This document shows, piece by piece, positions 43,645-52,893 of a stretch of 64,000 nucleotides of DNA. This DNA is from Halomonas sp. A40-4 (GTDB taxonomy: Bacteria; Pseudomonadota; Gammaproteobacteria; Pseudomonadales; Halomonadaceae): assembly GCF_015767635.1 (NCBI RefSeq), contig NZ_CP065230.1, positions 1,612,001 to 1,676,000 of the forward strand, given 5' to 3'. The notes beneath the pieces were generated by a model that was not told the origin of the DNA, did not search any database, and worked only from the letters and a program-made list of their open reading frames with translations. How positions within the stretch are numbered: position 1 is the stretch's first letter; each line of letters opens with the position of its first letter. A program made the translations under genes and the position numbers.

Positions 43645-44676
43645 TTAACGCACCTCCGACAGATACCGCTCGGAGAAGCTTCGCTGGGCAGCCGCCATGG
43701 CGTTGTAGTCGAGTGCTTCGGCGCGGGCATACTCGCTGTCGGGCAGAAAGACTTCGCGTGCTTCAGGGGAGATGGCGCTGGCGCGCACGGGGCGCAGGTA
43801 GGCATCTGCCCATACCGCCTGGCCTTGATCCGAGAGCACGAAATCAAGCACCTGTTTGCCGTTCTCGGGGTTGGGGCCATCCTTTACTAGGCTCATGACG
43901 TAAGGCACCACCACGCTGCCCTCTTCGGGAATTACGAACTCCACGTTGGCGCCATCGCTGTGGCGTGCGCGGTAAGCGTTGAAGTCGTAATCAAGCAGAA
44001 TCGGGATCTCGCCGGAAAGCACCCGTGCATAGCTGGTCTGCTTGGGCACGATAGGGTCGTTTTCGGCCAGCTGATTGAAGTAGTAGATCGCCGGTGTGAA
44101 GTCGTTTAGATCGCCGCCCATGGCTTGGTTGACTGCCACAGCACCGACGTAGCCGACAAAGGCGCTGGCCGGGTCAAGGTAGCCCACCATGCCGCGATAC
44201 TCGGGCTTGAGCAGGTCTTCCCAGGAGGTGGGCACCGGGGCGCCATCCAGGGCATCGGCATTGACCATAAAACCGAGGGTGCCGGAGTGAATGGCAAACC
44301 AGTTGCCTTCGGGATCTTTCAAGCCGTCGGGGATCTCGTCCCAGTGGTCAGGCTGGTAGGGCGTTACCACATCTTCTTCCATGGCCTGAATACCGAAGGT
44401 CACCCCGTAGTAGACGACATCCGCCACCGGGCTATCCGCTTCGGCGACCAGTTGGGCTAATGACTGGCCGGAGTTTTTGTTGTCTTGGGGCACGCGAATG
44501 CCGGTCTCCTGCTCAATCAAACGCAGCTGAGTGCCCCAGTCTGCCCACTCGGGCGGGCAGTTGTAGCAGATCGCGTTGTCGCTTGACTGGGCAGTAGCGA
44601 CCCCTGACGCACTGATAACCGCCGTGGCCAGTAACGCTTGATACAGACGCTTAAGGTTCATGCGTTTAAGACTCAT
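43645..44676 (-). CDS. ABC transporter solute-binding protein
   Basis: 343-residue family 1 periplasmic binding protein. A signal ends near ASGVATA; mature protein carries IHSGTLGFMVNADAL and PYVMSLVKDGPNPENGKQVLDFVLS (in parts), as in AfuA/PotD-like proteins. Start ATG 44676 preceded by GAGGAA. The ligand cannot be read; the linked phosphodiesterase suggests an organophosphate diester, iron or phosphonate compounds being alternatives. Confidence 0.85.
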   Translation of the reverse strand: MSLKRMNLKRLYQALLATAVISASGVATAQSSDNAICYNCPPEWADWGTQLRLIEQETGIRVPQDNKNSGQSLAQLVAEADSPVADVVYYGVTFGIQAMEEDVVTPYQPDHWDEIPDGLKDPEGNWFAIHSGTLGFMVNADALDGAPVPTSWEDLLKPEYRGMVGYLDPASAFVGYVGAVAVNQAMGGDLNDFTPAIYYFNQLAENDPIVPKQTSYARVLSGEIPILLDYDFNAYRARHSDGANVEFVIPEEGSVVVPYVMSLVKDGPNPENGKQVLDFVLSDQGQAVWADAYLRPVRASAISPEAREVFLPDSEYARAEALDYNAMAAAQRSFSERYLSEVR

Positions 44677-44687
44677 ACCAAGTTCCT

Positions 44688-45710
44688 CTATAAAGTGCTT
44701 AACGTGGACTTGCGGGATGTCGGGGTTCCGACACTTTCGCCCTTACGCAGTGCGTGGGGCAGGGGAGCGGGTGTGCATTTTTCTCCCCGAATCATGGCTA
44801 GCAAGGTGTGAACCGCCGCGCGCCCGATCTCGGCGCGAGGCTGCTCAATGGTGCACAGCGACGGGTAGAGGTGCTTGCCCAGGGCGATCCCATCAAAGCC
44901 CATGACGGAAAGGTCATCAGGCACCCTAAATCCGGCGCGTTGAAGTTCGCCCATCAGGCTGATGGCGAGCAGGTCGTTGGTGCAGATCACTCCCGTGAGA
45001 GCATCAGCGCCTTGTAACGCTGAGGTGAGGCGGGTCAGATCTGCTTGGGTATGGTGGGCCATTTCTACCAGCGGGTGCGGCATCAGCCCCGCTTCGTCCA
45101 TCGCACGGCAGTAACCTTCAAAGCGTTGTTGGGCGCGGTCTGACTGCAGTAGCGGGCCAGCGGCCATGCCAATTCGCTCATGGCCCAGGGCGATCAAGTG
45201 GCGGGTGGCATCGGCGCTGGCGGCACGGTTGTCGACGCCCACCGAGGGGAAGCCGCTGCTGCCCGGCGGGTTGTAGACCAGCAAGCAGGGAGTGGTTTCC
45301 AAGCGCAGCTTGTCCAGCACGACGCTGTTATCCGCTTCAGCCACGGTAAGCACCAAGCCGTCGACGCGCTGGCGCAGCATCTCCTCGACAATCTCACTCT
45401 CGCGGTTGGGTGAGTATTCGCTGGTGGTAACGATCAGTGAGTACCCCGCCGCACGGGCAGCCACTTCCATGGCTTGCAGCTGCTCGGCAAATACCGGGTT
45501 GTCGAGGCTTGGTACCATTACGCCAATCATCTGCGTGGCCTGCGAGCGAAGCTGTTGGGCAACCTTATTGGGCCTGAACGCCAGTTGCTGGGCCGCGTTA
45601 AAAACGCGCTCCCGGGTCGCTGGGCGTACCAGCTCGGGGCTTGAAAAAGCCCGCGCTGCGGTTGCCCGAGAGACGCCGGCGAGTTTGGCCACAGTGAGTA
45701 AATCTGCCAT
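44688..45710 (-). CDS. LacI-family repressor
   Basis: 340-residue LacI-type regulator. HTH LTVAKLAGVSRATAARAF then the hinge NKVAQQLRSQATQMIGVMVP, and a periplasmic-binding-like domain. It is the first gene of the ABC operon and has a perfect palindrome just upstream of its start, so probable autoregulation and control of the importer. Confidence 0.92.
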   Translation of the reverse strand: MADLLTVAKLAGVSRATAARAFSSPELVRPATRERVFNAAQQLAFRPNKVAQQLRSQATQMIGVMVPSLDNPVFAEQLQAMEVAARAAGYSLIVTTSEYSPNRESEIVEEMLRQRVDGLVLTVAEADNSVVLDKLRLETTPCLLVYNPPGSSGFPSVGVDNRAASADATRHLIALGHERIGMAAGPLLQSDRAQQRFEGYCRAMDEAGLMPHPLVEMAHHTQADLTRLTSALQGADALTGVICTNDLLAISLMGELQRAGFRVPDDLSVMGFDGIALGKHLYPSLCTIEQPRAEIGRAAVHTLLAMIRGEKCTPAPLPHALRKGESVGTPTSRKSTLSTL

Positions 45711-45730
45711 GCGGATACCTGTTGTCAGCG

Positions 45731-45750
45731 AAATGAGATCGATCTCATTT
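45731..45750. promoter_or_regulatory. LacI operator palindrome
   Basis: AAATGAGATC followed by its exact reverse complement GATCTCATTT makes a 20-bp perfect palindrome, 20 bases upstream of the repressor's start codon. Size and central CG are typical of LacI-family operators. Confidence 0.8.
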
Positions 45751-45949
45751 ATTGGGTATTAGCCTAGAGGGGGTATGTGACGGCTAAATGGCGGGAATAT
45801 GTATTTTTAGCGTGATTATGATGACAAGGCGATTAATCACCATGAAGCTCGAGAGCTAATGAAAAGGGGGCTGTTTTGCTTGCTTACATTGCGCAGATTT
45901 CTGGAGGCCGCTACAGTCTCGCTCTTGTTTACCTGGACGAGACCTCCTT

Positions 45950-47416
45950 ATGGCCACACTGATGATTCAGGGCACCACCTCGGATGCGGGCAAAAGCACC
46001 GTGGTGGCTGCGCTCTGCCGTGCATTGGCCAGGCGTGGCATATCGGTGGCGCCATTCAAGCCCCAGAACATGGCGCTCAATAGCGCCGTTACGGAAGATG
46101 GTGGCGAAATTGGCCGTTCCACCGCGCTCCAGGCACAGGCCGCTGGCGTTAAGCCACACAGTGATATGAACCCGGTGTTGCTCAAGCCGGAAACCGACCG
46201 TGGCGCCCAGGTGATTTTACGCGGCAAGGTGCATGGGCATATGGATGCCATGGATTACCATGCCTTCAAGCGCACCGCCAAAGAGAGCGTGATGGCCGCG
46301 TGGAAGGCGATGGAAACCCGCTTCGATGTGATTATCGCCGAAGGCGCGGGCAGCCCCGCTGAGATCAACCTGCGCCAGGGTGACATCGCCAATATGGGCT
46401 TTGCCGAAGCGGCTGACTGCCCGGTAATACTGGTGGGCGATATTGAGCGAGGCGGGGTGTTTGCTCAGTTGGTGGGGACGCTTGCACTGCTGAGCGAAAG
46501 CGAGCAGGCGCGTATGAAAGGGTTTGTGATCAACCGCTTTCGTGGCGACATGAGCTTGTTAACCCCAGGCATTGACTGGCTGACGGCACACACCGGCAAG
46601 CCGGTATTGGGCACCTTGCCCTACCTTCAAGGGTTGCTGCTGGATGCCGAAGACAGCATCGGCCTGACCCACGCGCCCACCCAGGGAGAATCGTTCAACG
46701 TGGTGGTGCCTGCGTTGCCCCGCATCAGCAATCACACCGATTTTGATCCATTGCGTTTGCATCCTCAGGTCAACCTCACCTTTGTCGGCGCAGACGAGCC
46801 GATTCCTGCGGCCGATGTGATTATCCTGCCGGGCAGTAAAAGTACGGCGAGTGATCTGGCATGGTTAAAGCGCCAGGGGTGGGATAGGGCAATTCAGCGC
46901 CACCTGCGCTACGGCGGCAAGGTGCTGGGTATTTGCGGTGGTTTTCAAATGCTCGGCGAATGGGTGGAGGACCCTGACGGCCTGGAAGGCAAGGCCGAGC
47001 GTGTCATGGGATTGGGGCTACTATCGCTCACCACGCGCATGGTGGCGGGCAAACAGCTACGCAATGTGGGTGGTGTAACAGTGGCTGAAGGGGCGAGCGT
47101 CACGGGCTACGAGATCCACAATGGCGTTAGCGAGGGCGCTGCGCTGGCGCAGCCGCTTTTTGATCTAGGCACCCACCTTGATGGCGCCGTCAGTGACGAT
47201 GGGCAGGTGATGGGGACTTACCTGCACGGCCTGTTTGATCATTCCGAGGCTTGCCAGGCGCTGTTAGCGCGCCTGGGCTTGTCAGCAGCCCAGCGTCTGG
47301 ATTATCGCGCCCATCGCGAGCGAGAATTGGACCGTTTGGCCGATACGTTAGAGGCGCACCTGGATATCGAGGCCCTCATTGCTCTTTTGGGAGCTGGCGC
47401 GTCGCCATTACGGTAA
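45950..47416 (+). CDS. cobQ: Cobyric acid synthase CobQ
   Basis: 488-residue amidotransferase that amidates four side chains of adenosylcobyrinic acid a,c-diamide. N-terminal [18 protein letters not shown] (P-loop) and KPQNMALNS, then [16 protein letters not shown] [20 protein letters not shown], and a C-terminal GATase domain with [10 protein letters not shown] and a late YLHGLFDH. It lies 31 kb from the main cob cluster. No cobalamin riboswitch is obvious in the 239-base leader. Its 3' end overlaps the RidA gene by 41 nt. Confidence 0.95.
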   Translation: MATLMIQGTTSDAGKSTVVAALCRALARRGISVAPFKPQNMALNSAVTEDGGEIGRSTALQAQAAGVKPHSDMNPVLLKPETDRGAQVILRGKVHGHMDAMDYHAFKRTAKESVMAAWKAMETRFDVIIAEGAGSPAEINLRQGDIANMGFAEAADCPVILVGDIERGGVFAQLVGTLALLSESEQARMKGFVINRFRGDMSLLTPGIDWLTAHTGKPVLGTLPYLQGLLLDAEDSIGLTHAPTQGESFNVVVPALPRISNHTDFDPLRLHPQVNLTFVGADEPIPAADVIILPGSKSTASDLAWLKRQGWDRAIQRHLRYGGKVLGICGGFQMLGEWVEDPDGLEGKAERVMGLGLLSLTTRMVAGKQLRNVGGVTVAEGASVTGYEIHNGVSEGAALAQPLFDLGTHLDGAVSDDGQVMGTYLHGLFDHSEACQALLARLGLSAAQRLDYRAHRERELDRLADTLEAHLDIEALIALLGAGASPLR

Positions 47417-47774
47417 TCTCGACGTGGCAGCCTCCACAGATATTGGGCGATTCGGTACAGGTTCTCGCAGGGTAGCGGCCCGGCTCGAAGAACTCGGCAT
47501 AGACGCTGTCCATATCGTTGATAGTCATCAGGTCAGTCAGGTGAACGTCCACGCGTAGCGCGTCTGCCAGGCTGCCGCCTTCCATTTCCAGCATGCGTGA
47601 AATGGCGCGCATCACTAACCGGGTTTCTTCCTTGACGTCGCCCTTGGCCGCATGGCCGTTCGATAGGTCAGAAACCGTTAGCCCCGAAATAAACACATAG
47701 CGATCATCCATCACCATATGACTACCGGGGAAGCTCGGCGTTGGCATGGTGGGGTCGTTCATAAATTTCGTCAT
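47376..47774 (-). CDS. RidA family protein
   Basis: 132-residue RidA/YjgF-type protein. [37 protein letters not shown] (the conserved Arg) and VEITVMAT are diagnostic. These hydrolyse reactive enamines/imines from PLP-enzyme reactions. ATG 47774 has AAGGA 5 nt upstream. Converges with cobQ. It is a more divergent paralogue than YjgF itself. Confidence 0.88.
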   Translation of the reverse strand: MTKFMNDPTMPTPSFPGSHMVMDDRYVFISGLTVSDLSNGHAAKGDVKEETRLVMRAISRMLEMEGGSLADALRVDVHLTDLMTINDMDSVYAEFFEPGRYPARTCTESPNICGGCHVEITVMATRQLPKEQ

Positions 47775-47901
47775 AATCATCCTTCTATGGTGCCTGGTAA
47801 ACAATCCGACACGTTAACACTTGCTAGGTTCATGTTGCGTGGCGCTGTTAAAATAGCCGTGTTTACACTAGGCTTGCCGCTTTTGGCGAGCGGGGGACCT
47901 C

Positions 47902-48465
47902 ATGAAAGTAATCCAAATAGACCAGGCAGCACAGCAGGATGCCTGCCTGGCACGGCTGTGTGCAGAGGTTTATGGCCAATCCGCCGGGCTGACGCCGCTC
48001 GTGGTATTTACCGGTACACGCAATGTACTTCTGGCCGAAGAAGCCGCGCGCTTGGTGGCGGCGGTCGACGGCGAAGGCAAGCCCCAGGCTCTCGCGCTGC
48101 TCGTGTTGGACGAAGAGGGCGAAGGGATGGCGCTTACCCACGCCTGCGATCTGGTGGCTCACCAGGCAAAGGCGTGGCTGGTAAATGAGTTGGCGCTAAA
48201 AGCGCCGCTGCGTGTTGATGCTAGCGACGCTGCACAGGAAGCGTTTTATCAGCAGTGCGGCATTAAGCGCTGGCTGGACGGTGCCGAGGGTCAGCGGATC
48301 GGGTTAGGCGCTCGTCACCCGGCCAATACCATCGAGCAGCTCACCGCGACGGTCACCCTCGACGAGGCGCTGATTTTACGCCGCTTCAAGCATGACCCGG
48401 CAGCGTTTGAGCAGGCTAAACAGTTATTTGTCGATGGCCTGGCCCATTTCCCCGAAGCCTTTTAA
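47902..48465 (+). CDS. Conserved hypothetical protein, GNAT-like
   Basis: 187-residue protein of unknown family. A region AFYQQCGIKRWLDG resembles the end of a GNAT fold, and a central ALALLVLDEEGEGMALTHACDLVAHQAKAWL stretch (in parts) resembles a beta-alpha unit. No catalytic motif can be assigned. ATG 47902 preceded by GGGGGA. Confidence 0.6.
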   Translation: MKVIQIDQAAQQDACLARLCAEVYGQSAGLTPLVVFTGTRNVLLAEEAARLVAAVDGEGKPQALALLVLDEEGEGMALTHACDLVAHQAKAWLVNELALKAPLRVDASDAAQEAFYQQCGIKRWLDGAEGQRIGLGARHPANTIEQLTATVTLDEALILRRFKHDPAAFEQAKQLFVDGLAHFPEAF

Positions 48466-48491
48466 AGGCCAATCTTGCAGTGACCAGGCGG

Positions 48492-49673
48492 CTACTTTTT
48501 CGCCAGCTCGCGCATGGCGGTTTCCAGCCCTTCCATGGTCATGGGGTACATGCGGTCATCAATGATTTCGCGGATTAGTTGGGTAGAGTAAGTGTACTCC
48601 CATGCCCGGGGTGGCATCGGGTTAAGCCACGCCAGGCGGGGAAACGTTTCGCATAAACGCTTCAGCCACACGCCGCCCGCTTCGTCGTTAAAGTGCTCTA
48701 CGCTACCGCCGGGGTGGGTGACCTCATAGGGCGACATGGCCGCGTCACCGACAATCACGACCTGGTAATCCGCGCCGTAGGTGTGCAAAACATCCATGGT
48801 CGGAATCCGCTCGTTACCCCGACGCATGTTGTTTCGCCAAACCCCTTCGTAAAGGCAGTTATGAAAGTAGTAGTGCTCCAGGTGCTTGAACTCTGAACGG
48901 GCGGCAGAGAAGAGTTCTTCGCAGACGCGAATATGATCATCCATCGAGCCGCCCACATCCAGAAACAGCAGCACCTTCACCGCGTTATGGCGTTCTGGGC
49001 GCATCTGGACGTTGAGTAGCCCGGCGTCCTTGGCGGTTTCGCGAATGGTGCTATCCACGTCGAATTCTTCAAGCGCGCCCTGGCGGGCAAACTTGCGCAA
49101 TCGACGCAGCGCCATTTTGATATTGCGCGTGCCCAGCTCCAGCGAGTCATCGTAGTCGCGAAAGCGCCGCTCGTCCCATACCTTGGTGGCGCGCCGGTGG
49201 CGTGAACCATCCTGACCGATGCGAATGCCTTCGGGGTTATAGCCGTAGGCGCCAAATGGGCTGGTGCCGCCGGTGCCAATCCATTTGTTACCGCCCGCGT
49301 GGCGTTCTTTCTGCTCTTCCAGGCGTTTTTTAAATGTCTCAATCAGCTCTTCGAGGCCGCCCAGGGATTCGATCTTGGCTTTCTCTTCGTCCGTCAGTTG
49401 CTTCTCGAACTCACGGCGCAGCCAATCGTCGGGGATCAGCGCTTCAATGGCGGCGTCCATGTCCTCAAGGCCTTTAAACCAGGCGGCAAAGGCACGGTCA
49501 AAGCGGTCGAAGTAGCGCTCGTCCTTGACCATCACCGTACGTGCCACCTGATAAAACGCTTCCATATCGGCAAATACCACGCCGCGCTCTACCACGGCGT
49601 GAAGGTCGAGCAGCTCGCGCAGCGAGACCGGCACGCCTGAGCGTTTTAAAGTTTCAAACAAGCCGATAAACAT
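48492..49673 (-). CDS. VWA protein, CoxE-like
   Basis: 393-residue protein with an N-terminal helical part and a C-terminal VWA domain carrying the MIDAS motif FLDVGGSMDDH (DxGxS variant). It resembles CoxE-like partners of MoxR ATPases. Ends overlap nothing; the MoxR gene lies 3 nt upstream on the same strand. Probable role: MoxR/VWA chaperone that matures a metal enzyme not seen here. Confidence 0.85.
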   Translation of the reverse strand: MFIGLFETLKRSGVPVSLRELLDLHAVVERGVVFADMEAFYQVARTVMVKDERYFDRFDRAFAAWFKGLEDMDAAIEALIPDDWLRREFEKQLTDEEKAKIESLGGLEELIETFKKRLEEQKERHAGGNKWIGTGGTSPFGAYGYNPEGIRIGQDGSRHRRATKVWDERRFRDYDDSLELGTRNIKMALRRLRKFARQGALEEFDVDSTIRETAKDAGLLNVQMRPERHNAVKVLLFLDVGGSMDDHIRVCEELFSAARSEFKHLEHYYFHNCLYEGVWRNNMRRGNERIPTMDVLHTYGADYQVVIVGDAAMSPYEVTHPGGSVEHFNDEAGGVWLKRLCETFPRLAWLNPMPPRAWEYTYSTQLIREIIDDRMYPMTMEGLETAMRELAKK

Positions 49674-49676
49674 GGC

Positions 49677-50531
49677 TTAGCGGCCCCTGCCTTTCTGGCG
49701 ACGGATCATGAACGCCAGGCGTTCAAGCAACTGAGTATCCTGCTCGTTCTTGACCAGCGCACCGGCCATGGGCGGCAGCGCTTTTGCCGGGTCGCGGTTA
49801 TAAAGCGCTTCCTGAGCCAGCTCATCAGCCATCAGCAGTTTCAGCCAGTCCACCAGTTCCGAGGTTGAGGGCTTTTTCTTCAGTCCCGGAGCATCACGCA
49901 GGTCGAAAAAGACTTCCAGGGCTTCGCTGACCAGCCGGGGAGCGATGTCAGGAAAGTGCACATCGACAATTGCCTGCATGGTCTCGCGGTCGGGGAATTC
50001 GATATAGTGAAAAAAGCAGCGGCGCAGGAACGCATCCGGCAGCTCTTTTTCGTTGTTGGAGGTGATAACGATGATCGGGCGATACTCGGCGCGGATGGTT
50101 TCGCCGGTCTCGTAAACGTGAAACTCCATCCGATCCAGCTCCTGGAGCAGGTCGTTGGGGAATTCGATATCGGCCTTGTCGATCTCGTCGATCAGCAACA
50201 CCACCCGCTCGCCAGTGCTGAACGCTTCCCAAAGCTTGCCGGGCTTGATGTAGTTGGCGACGTTCTCGACCCCTTCCACACCCAGCTGTGAATCGCGCAG
50301 GCGGCTGACGGCATCGTACTCATAAAGCCCCTGGGCTGCCTTGGTGCTGGATTTGATGTGCCATGTGATCAACTGGGTACCGAGCGACTCTGCCAGTTCT
50401 TCGGCCAGCAGGGTTTTGCCGGTGCCCGGTTCGCCCTTGATCAACAGCGGACGCTCTAGCACCACGGCAGCATTGACTGCCTGCTTGAGCGCATCAGTGG
50501 CAATATAGGAAGAGGTGGAATCAAACGCCAT
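49677..50531 (-). CDS. MoxR-family AAA+ ATPase
   Basis: 284-residue AAA+ ATPase of the MoxR group: Walker A GEPGTGKTLLAEEL, Walker B VVLLIDEIDKAD, sensor ITSNNEKELPDAFLRRC. Start ATG 50531 (MAFDSTSS). Works with the VWA protein immediately downstream. Confidence 0.93.
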   Translation of the reverse strand: MAFDSTSSYIATDALKQAVNAAVVLERPLLIKGEPGTGKTLLAEELAESLGTQLITWHIKSSTKAAQGLYEYDAVSRLRDSQLGVEGVENVANYIKPGKLWEAFSTGERVVLLIDEIDKADIEFPNDLLQELDRMEFHVYETGETIRAEYRPIIVITSNNEKELPDAFLRRCFFHYIEFPDRETMQAIVDVHFPDIAPRLVSEALEVFFDLRDAPGLKKKPSTSELVDWLKLLMADELAQEALYNRDPAKALPPMAGALVKNEQDTQLLERLAFMIRRQKGRGR

Positions 50532-50629
50532 GGAAGGAGCCTCGGCTTGTCGAATGCGTGTTAAAGGATTCAAACAAGTGTACGTGAGGGCTATCCCAAG
50601 GCCAACAGCCTTCTCTGGCGTGTCTTTGT

Positions 50630-52612
50630 TTACCCTTGCCAATTCGGCGGCACGATGCCTTGGCGCTGCATTTGCCGGTAGATCGTGGGCCGAGAAACCC
50701 CTAGCGCGCGAGCCACGGCGCTTATGTTCCAGTGCTGCTCCTTGAGAGTTGTCAGCAACGTGGGATCGGTGTCGTGATTCATTTCCGAAGCCGGGGGAGA
50801 TGCCTGCCGTGTGATGCGTTGGCTAAGGCACTGATCGGGCAGATCATGAACGGTGATTTCGTCGCTTTCCGAGGTGGCCAGGGCAAACGCCAGTGCATTT
50901 TTTAGCTGGCGGATATTGCCCGGCCAGGCGTAGGCGAGCAGGGCGCTGATGGCATCGGCCCTTAGCCTGGGTGAGGCGTTGCCGCCGCGTTCGCTGACCA
51001 CGTCGTTAAACACCTGGCGAATCACGTAGAGCTTATCGGCACGTTCACGCAGCGCGGGCAGGCGCAGTTGAGCCCCGTTTAGGCGGTAGTAGAGGTCTTC
51101 GCGGAACTCGCCCTGCTGAATCATTGACTCGATATTGCGGTGGGTGGCGGTAATGACCCGAATATCCACCTTCACAGGCGTATTGGCACCCAGCGGCATG
51201 ACCTCCCGTTCTGCCAGTACGCGCAGCAGCCGGGTTTGTAGGGCTAGCGGCATATCGCCGATTTCATCCAGAAACAGCGTGCCGCCGTGGGCCTGGGGAA
51301 TCAGCCCGCGCATTCCCTTGGCGCGCCCGCCGGTAAAGGCGCCGGGTTCGTAACCAAACAGCTCGCTTTCGATGAGCGCTTCCGGGATTGCGGCGCAGTT
51401 CACCGCAATAAACGGATAGTTGGCGCGGTTACCGCTTTCGTGGAGGGCGCGGGCGATGACCTCTTTGCCGGTGCCGGTTTCTCCGCTAATCAGTACATTG
51501 ACACTGGTTTCATTACGCAAACGTTCAGCGAGCTTCTGTACCTTGCGCATGGCAGGGTCATCCGCGCCTAAGCGTGCCAGCGATTCTGGCAGTGAGGCAC
51601 TGGCCGGTTTTGTCGGCTGGCTCGAGCGGGGGCGCTTGGGTTCCAACAGGCTGATAAAGTAAATGGTGTTGTTGGCGCGTGCCCGAAAAGCGCGGAGCTG
51701 GTCGTCGGTGGCGCTGTTGATGCTCAAGACATCGGTAATTTCGCACTCGAATAATTCGCCTAGCATGGGCGTAGGGTTTGTCGACCAGGGTGGCCAGCGA
51801 CGCTGGTGTTCGGCGATCAACTCACGGCCTATCGCATTGGCGGCAATCACTTGCCCGTTCTCTTCAATGGCGATGAGCCCGCGTCCGTTAACGTGCACAA
51901 ATTCCCGCGACGTATCCAGACGCACCATCAGACAGTCTCGATAGCGCTGTAAAAAGTAAGCGTCTTCAATCATGCGTGCGTAGAGCGTCACCAGCGAAAG
52001 GCTGAAATTCTGGCTCTCACGCTGAGTAGGCGATTGCAGTGCGGATATATCCAGCACGGCCATTACATTGCCCTGGGGGTCGGCAATGGGCGCGGCGGTG
52101 CAGGTGAGCGAAATATGCGAGGCGTCGAAGTGTTCCTGGCGGTGACAGATGATCGCCTGTCGGTCGTGCAGGCAGGTGCCTACGGCGCAGGTGCCTGCAA
52201 AGCGCTCGTCCCAGTCAGCGCCCAAGTAGAGCCCGGCCTTGCGCAATTGCTGATCCTGGCGTGGGTCGCCGCGAAACTCGACCGTGATACCGCGTTGGTC
52301 GGTTAGCAGCAGGACATAGCCAAGCTGGGAAATTTGTCCATAAAGCTGTTCAACGCCCGCCCGGGCCACGTGCAGCAATTCATCCACCGATTCACGATGT
52401 TCCAGCAATGTCTGTTGTGGCACGACGCGCGCGGGTCGTGGTTGAGTCGGGTCCAACTGGTATTCGTTCAAGCAGCGCAGCCAAGAATGGCGAATCATTT
52501 CCTGGGCGGGTGTATGGGGCGAATCCAGGCCTTCGCCGAGCTGAAACACATGCTCAATATGCTGGCGCTGAACGGATCGTAGCTGCGCAGGCAGGGGCGA
52601 GTTGGTCGGCAT
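50630..52612 (-). CDS. AcoR-type sigma-54-dependent activator
   Basis: 660-residue activator. GAF-like sensor region (about 50-220), a PAS-like part, AAA+ domain with Walker A SGETGTGKEVIAR, GAFTGG loop (variant of GAFTGA, near residue 425) and LFLDEIGDMP, then Fis-type HTH (NISAVARALGVSRPTIYRQM). ATG 52612 follows GAGGAA. Divergent from the monooxygenase gene, which has a -24/-12 promoter and two palindromes in the shared region. Confidence 0.92.
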   Translation of the reverse strand: MPTNSPLPAQLRSVQRQHIEHVFQLGEGLDSPHTPAQEMIRHSWLRCLNEYQLDPTQPRPARVVPQQTLLEHRESVDELLHVARAGVEQLYGQISQLGYVLLLTDQRGITVEFRGDPRQDQQLRKAGLYLGADWDERFAGTCAVGTCLHDRQAIICHRQEHFDASHISLTCTAAPIADPQGNVMAVLDISALQSPTQRESQNFSLSLVTLYARMIEDAYFLQRYRDCLMVRLDTSREFVHVNGRGLIAIEENGQVIAANAIGRELIAEHQRRWPPWSTNPTPMLGELFECEITDVLSINSATDDQLRAFRARANNTIYFISLLEPKRPRSSQPTKPASASLPESLARLGADDPAMRKVQKLAERLRNETSVNVLISGETGTGKEVIARALHESGNRANYPFIAVNCAAIPEALIESELFGYEPGAFTGGRAKGMRGLIPQAHGGTLFLDEIGDMPLALQTRLLRVLAEREVMPLGANTPVKVDIRVITATHRNIESMIQQGEFREDLYYRLNGAQLRLPALRERADKLYVIRQVFNDVVSERGGNASPRLRADAISALLAYAWPGNIRQLKNALAFALATSESDEITVHDLPDQCLSQRITRQASPPASEMNHDTDPTLLTTLKEQHWNISAVARALGVSRPTIYRQMQRQGIVPPNWQG

Positions 52613-52704
52613 GGTATTCCTCACGTCGCGCTTTGTTGTTGTCCTTCCAGACTATGCGCTTTGGGTAAGGTGTCAACGCGGCTGAATTACACCGTTAGTC
52701 GCTA

Positions 52705-52718
52705 GTTACACTTGTAAC
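52705..52718. promoter_or_regulatory. Candidate activator site 1
   Basis: Perfect palindrome GTTACA-CT-TGTAAC, about 100 bases before the -24/-12 promoter. Upstream activator position fits the divergent AcoR-type protein. Confidence 0.5.
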
Positions 52719-52740
52719 GTCCGGGTGTAAAGGGTGTGAC

Positions 52741-52752
52741 AGGTGTACACCT
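52741..52752. promoter_or_regulatory. Candidate activator site 2
   Basis: Perfect 12-bp palindrome AGGTGTACACCT, about 67 bases before the -24/-12 promoter and 36 bases from site 1. Related core TGTA occurs in both. Confidence 0.45.
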
Positions 52753-52818
52753 CTGCGGTGTTTTATGACTGCCTTTTATTTCTCGATTTATCAGTGTCTT
52801 AGGTAGTCTTTAAGGCAC

Positions 52819-52835
52819 TTGGCACGGCGGGTGCT
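52819..52835 (+). promoter_or_regulatory. Sigma-54 (-24/-12) promoter
   Basis: TTGGCACG, four bases, then GTGCT, so GG (52821-52822) and GC (52833-52834) are exactly ten bases apart, the sigma-54 rule. It lies 59 bases before the monooxygenase start, with the activator gene divergent. Confidence 0.82.
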
Positions 52836-52893
52836 TAGGAATTGTTGAATCATGGCTGATTCAACAATAACAAACCTGACCTGGAGTACCGAT

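Noticed and set aside
45711..45949. Cobalamin riboswitch before cobQ
   Set aside because: No conserved B12-box sequence or long structured leader recognised.
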